Shown here piece after piece: positions 62,229 through 64,000 of a stretch of DNA of 64,000 nt (position 1 is the stretch's first letter; the number at the start of each line of letters is the position of its first letter). The position numbers and the translations under genes were made by a program. The notes below the pieces were generated by a model. It saw only the letters and a list, made by a program, of their open reading frames with translations. It had not been told where the DNA came from and did no database searches. Source of the DNA: Pseudomonas persica (GTDB lineage: Bacteria > Pseudomonadota > Gammaproteobacteria > Pseudomonadales > Pseudomonadaceae); contig NZ_OLKL01000010.1 in assembly GCF_900291015.1 (NCBI RefSeq), positions 330,736-394,735 of the forward strand, read 5' to 3'.

Positions 62229-63806
62229 ATGGCCCTCGACATTCACGCTCACCGCATCCTGATCCTCGATTTCGGTTCCCAGTACACCCAGCTGATCGCC
62301 CGCCGCGTGCGTGAAATCGGTGTGTATTGCGAGCTGCATCCGTTCGACATGGACGATGAAGCGATCCGCGAATTCAACCCGCGCGGCATCATCCTCGCCG
62401 GCGGCCCCGAGTCGGTCCACGAAGCCAACAGCCCGCGCGCGCCGCAGGCGGTATTCGACCTGAACGTACCGGTGCTGGGCATCTGCTACGGCATGCAGAC
62501 CATGGCCGAGCAGATGGGCGGCAAGGTCGAAGGTTCCGACCTGCGTGAATTCGGTTATGCCCGCGTAGACGTGGTCGGCAAGAGCCGCCTGCTCGACGGC
62601 ATCGAAGACCACATCGACGCCGACGGCGTATTGGGCCTGGACGTGTGGATGAGCCACGGCGACAAGGTCACCCAGATGCCGGGCGACTTCCATGTGCTGG
62701 CCAGTACCCCGAGCTGCCCGATCGCTGGCATGTTCGACGACGCGCGCGGCTATTACGGCGTGCAGTTCCACCCGGAAGTGACCCACACCAAGCAGGGCGG
62801 TCGCATCCTGTCCCGCTTCGTGCAGGACATCTGCGGCTGTGAAGCCCTGTGGACCCCGTCCAACATCGTCGAAGACGCCATCGCCCAAGTGCGCGAGCAA
62901 GTCGGTTCGGCCAACGTCCTGCTGGGCCTGTCCGGCGGCGTCGACAGCTCCGTTGTTGCGGCACTGCTGCACCGCGCCATCGGCGACCAGCTGACCTGCG
63001 TATTCGTCGACAACGGCCTGCTGCGCCTGCACGAAGGCGACCAGGTGATGGCCATGTTCAAGGAGAACATGGGCGTCAAGGTGATCCGTGCCGACGCTGA
63101 AAAGCAGTTCCTCGACAACCTGGCCGGCGAAGCCGACCCGGAGAAGAAGCGCAAGATCATCGGTCGCACCTTCATCGACGTATTCGATGCCGAAGCCAGC
63201 AAGCTGGAAAACATCCAGTTCCTCGCCCAGGGCACCATCTACCCTGACGTGATCGAGTCGGCAGGCGCCAAGAGCGGCAAGGCCCACGTGATCAAGTCGC
63301 ACCACAACGTCGGTGGCCTGCCGGAGGAAATGAACCTCAAGCTGGTCGAGCCGCTGCGTGAACTGTTCAAGGATGAAGTGCGCAAGATCGGCCTGGAGCT
63401 GGGCCTGCCGTACGACATGGTCTACCGCCACCCGTTCCCGGGCCCGGGCCTGGGCGTGCGCATCCTCGGTGAAGTGAAGAAGGAATACGCCGACATCCTG
63501 CGTCGCGCCGACCACATCTTCATCGAAGAACTGCGCAAGGCCGACTGGTACCACAAGACCAGCCAGGCATTCGTGGTATTCCAGCCGGTCAAGTCGGTGG
63601 GCGTCGTTGGCGACGGCCGTCGCTACGCCTGGGTCGTGGCCCTGCGTGCTGTCGAGACCGTGGACTTCATGACCGCGCGCTGGGCGCACCTGCCGTACGA
63701 GCTGCTGGAAACCGTCAGCGGCCGTATCATCAACGAAATCGACGGTATCTCGCGCGTTACCTACGACGTGTCGAGCAAGCCGCCAGCCACTATCGAGTGG
63801 GAATAA
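62229..63806 (+). CDS. guaA: GMP synthase (glutamine-hydrolysing)
   Basis: Aminates XMP to GMP with glutamine and ATP, completing guanine nucleotide synthesis. The protein is 525 residues. In the glutamine amidotransferase domain (1-200) the nucleophile cysteine lies in [17 protein letters not shown] near residue 86 and the catalytic His/Glu in FHPEVTHT near 181. The ATP-pyrophosphatase domain has the P-loop [14 protein letters not shown] near 235, and the C-terminal dimerisation domain has [12 protein letters not shown] and ends [10 protein letters not shown]. It lies 78 bases after guaB on the same strand. Confidence 0.98.
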   Translation: MALDIHAHRILILDFGSQYTQLIARRVREIGVYCELHPFDMDDEAIREFNPRGIILAGGPESVHEANSPRAPQAVFDLNVPVLGICYGMQTMAEQMGGKVEGSDLREFGYARVDVVGKSRLLDGIEDHIDADGVLGLDVWMSHGDKVTQMPGDFHVLASTPSCPIAGMFDDARGYYGVQFHPEVTHTKQGGRILSRFVQDICGCEALWTPSNIVEDAIAQVREQVGSANVLLGLSGGVDSSVVAALLHRAIGDQLTCVFVDNGLLRLHEGDQVMAMFKENMGVKVIRADAEKQFLDNLAGEADPEKKRKIIGRTFIDVFDAEASKLENIQFLAQGTIYPDVIESAGAKSGKAHVIKSHHNVGGLPEEMNLKLVEPLRELFKDEVRKIGLELGLPYDMVYRHPFPGPGLGVRILGEVKKEYADILRRADHIFIEELRKADWYHKTSQAFVVFQPVKSVGVVGDGRRYAWVVALRAVETVDFMTARWAHLPYELLETVSGRIINEIDGISRVTYDVSSKPPATIEWE

Positions 63807-63814
63807 GTTGAGCC

Positions 63815-63840
63815 ACAAGGGCGCCGCAAGGCGCCCTTGT
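63815..63840 (+). terminator. Hairpin after guaA
   Basis: ACAAGGGCGCC-GCAA-GGCGCCCTTGT, a perfect 11-bp stem with a GNRA loop, nine bases after the stop. Little T follows, but the placement is that of a transcript end. Confidence 0.7.
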
Positions 63841-63858
63841 TGTATCGGCCCTCTGTAT

Positions 63859-63933
63859 CGGCCTCTTCGCGGGCGCGCCCGCTCCCACAAGTAAAGCGCA
63901 GCTTACAAATGCTGTGGTGTCCTTGTGGGAGAT
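63859..63933. repeat. REP element with truncated inverted partner
   Basis: Left copy GGCCTCTTCGCGGGCGCGCC (then CGCTCCCACAAG) is complete but with a changed centre. The right partner keeps only CTTGTGGGAGA. The remaining bases to 64000 show no gene that I can support. Confidence 0.75.
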
Positions 63934-64000
63934 TCTATGGTTTTCAGCAAGCCAGTTTCCCGCCTTTGGTGACATATTCGTCCTGATTTTTCATCAGGGC

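Noticed and set aside
63934..64000. Start of a further gene at the right edge
   Set aside because: No start codon with ribosome site or recognisable frame can be supported in the last 67 bases.

Overview
The window looks like a core-genome segment of a Pseudomonas putida-group bacterium. The sequence is GC-rich with strong codon bias. It carries the Pseudomonas Entner-Doudoroff cluster (gap, edd, glk, gltR, gtrS, gtsABCD, oprB, mutarotase, hexR, zwf, pgl, eda) and an arcDABC operon. It is also peppered with about fifteen copies or pairs of the short palindromic elements typical of P. putida, with cores close to GCGGGTTTACCCGC or GCCGGCAAGCCGGC. From memory, and not checked by any search, the order resembles P. 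putida KT2440 around PP_0977 to PP_1032. Nearly all proteins are recognisable. No prophage, transposase, CRISPR array, rRNA or tRNA was seen.

Layout. 1-8718: 3' part of valS, a small conserved gene, holC and pepA on the minus strand; lptFG on the plus strand; an RDD membrane protein and a cold-shock protein on the minus strand. 9076-15002: glycine cleavage and serine deamination operon gcvH-gcvP-sdaA-gcvT, preceded by a convincing sigma-54 promoter. 15297-21170: trkH, a tight three-gene operon of unknown purpose with a divergent LysR regulator, and the glutamate/Na+ symporter gltS. 21589-23097: a TyrR/GcsR-like sigma-54 activator, the likely regulator of the gcv operon. 23271-30459: DUF5064 gene, arcDABC arginine deiminase operon and a second, divergent arcD paralogue, with ANR-like boxes between the two transporters. 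30439-36135: iron/heme cell-surface signalling system (ECF sigma factor under a Fur box, FecR-type anti-sigma, TonB receptor, heme oxygenase, DUF454 membrane protein).

36323-53569: glucose uptake and catabolism. OprB and GtsABCD bring glucose to the cytoplasm, Glk phosphorylates it, Zwf-Pgl-Edd-Eda run the Entner-Doudoroff route and Gap continues it. HexR and GltR/GtrS regulate the set, and TTGT-N7/8-ACAA HexR operators are visible before gap and edd, with a one-mismatch copy before zwf. 53809-64000: leuA with a leucine-rich 25-codon leader ORF, a secreted M23 peptidase with xseA, a LysR/TauE divergent pair, a small CxxC protein of unknown function, and guaB-guaA.

The least explained parts are the SnoaL-epimerase-phosphatase operon at 16888-18945, the two arcD paralogues sharing one regulatory region, the palindromic elements lodged inside operons (gtsA|gtsB, gcvP|sdaA, arcB|arcC), the leuA leader ORF, and an 18-bp perfect inverted repeat between gap and the sigma-factor operon. 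I saw no strong candidate for a wholly new defence or mobile system.
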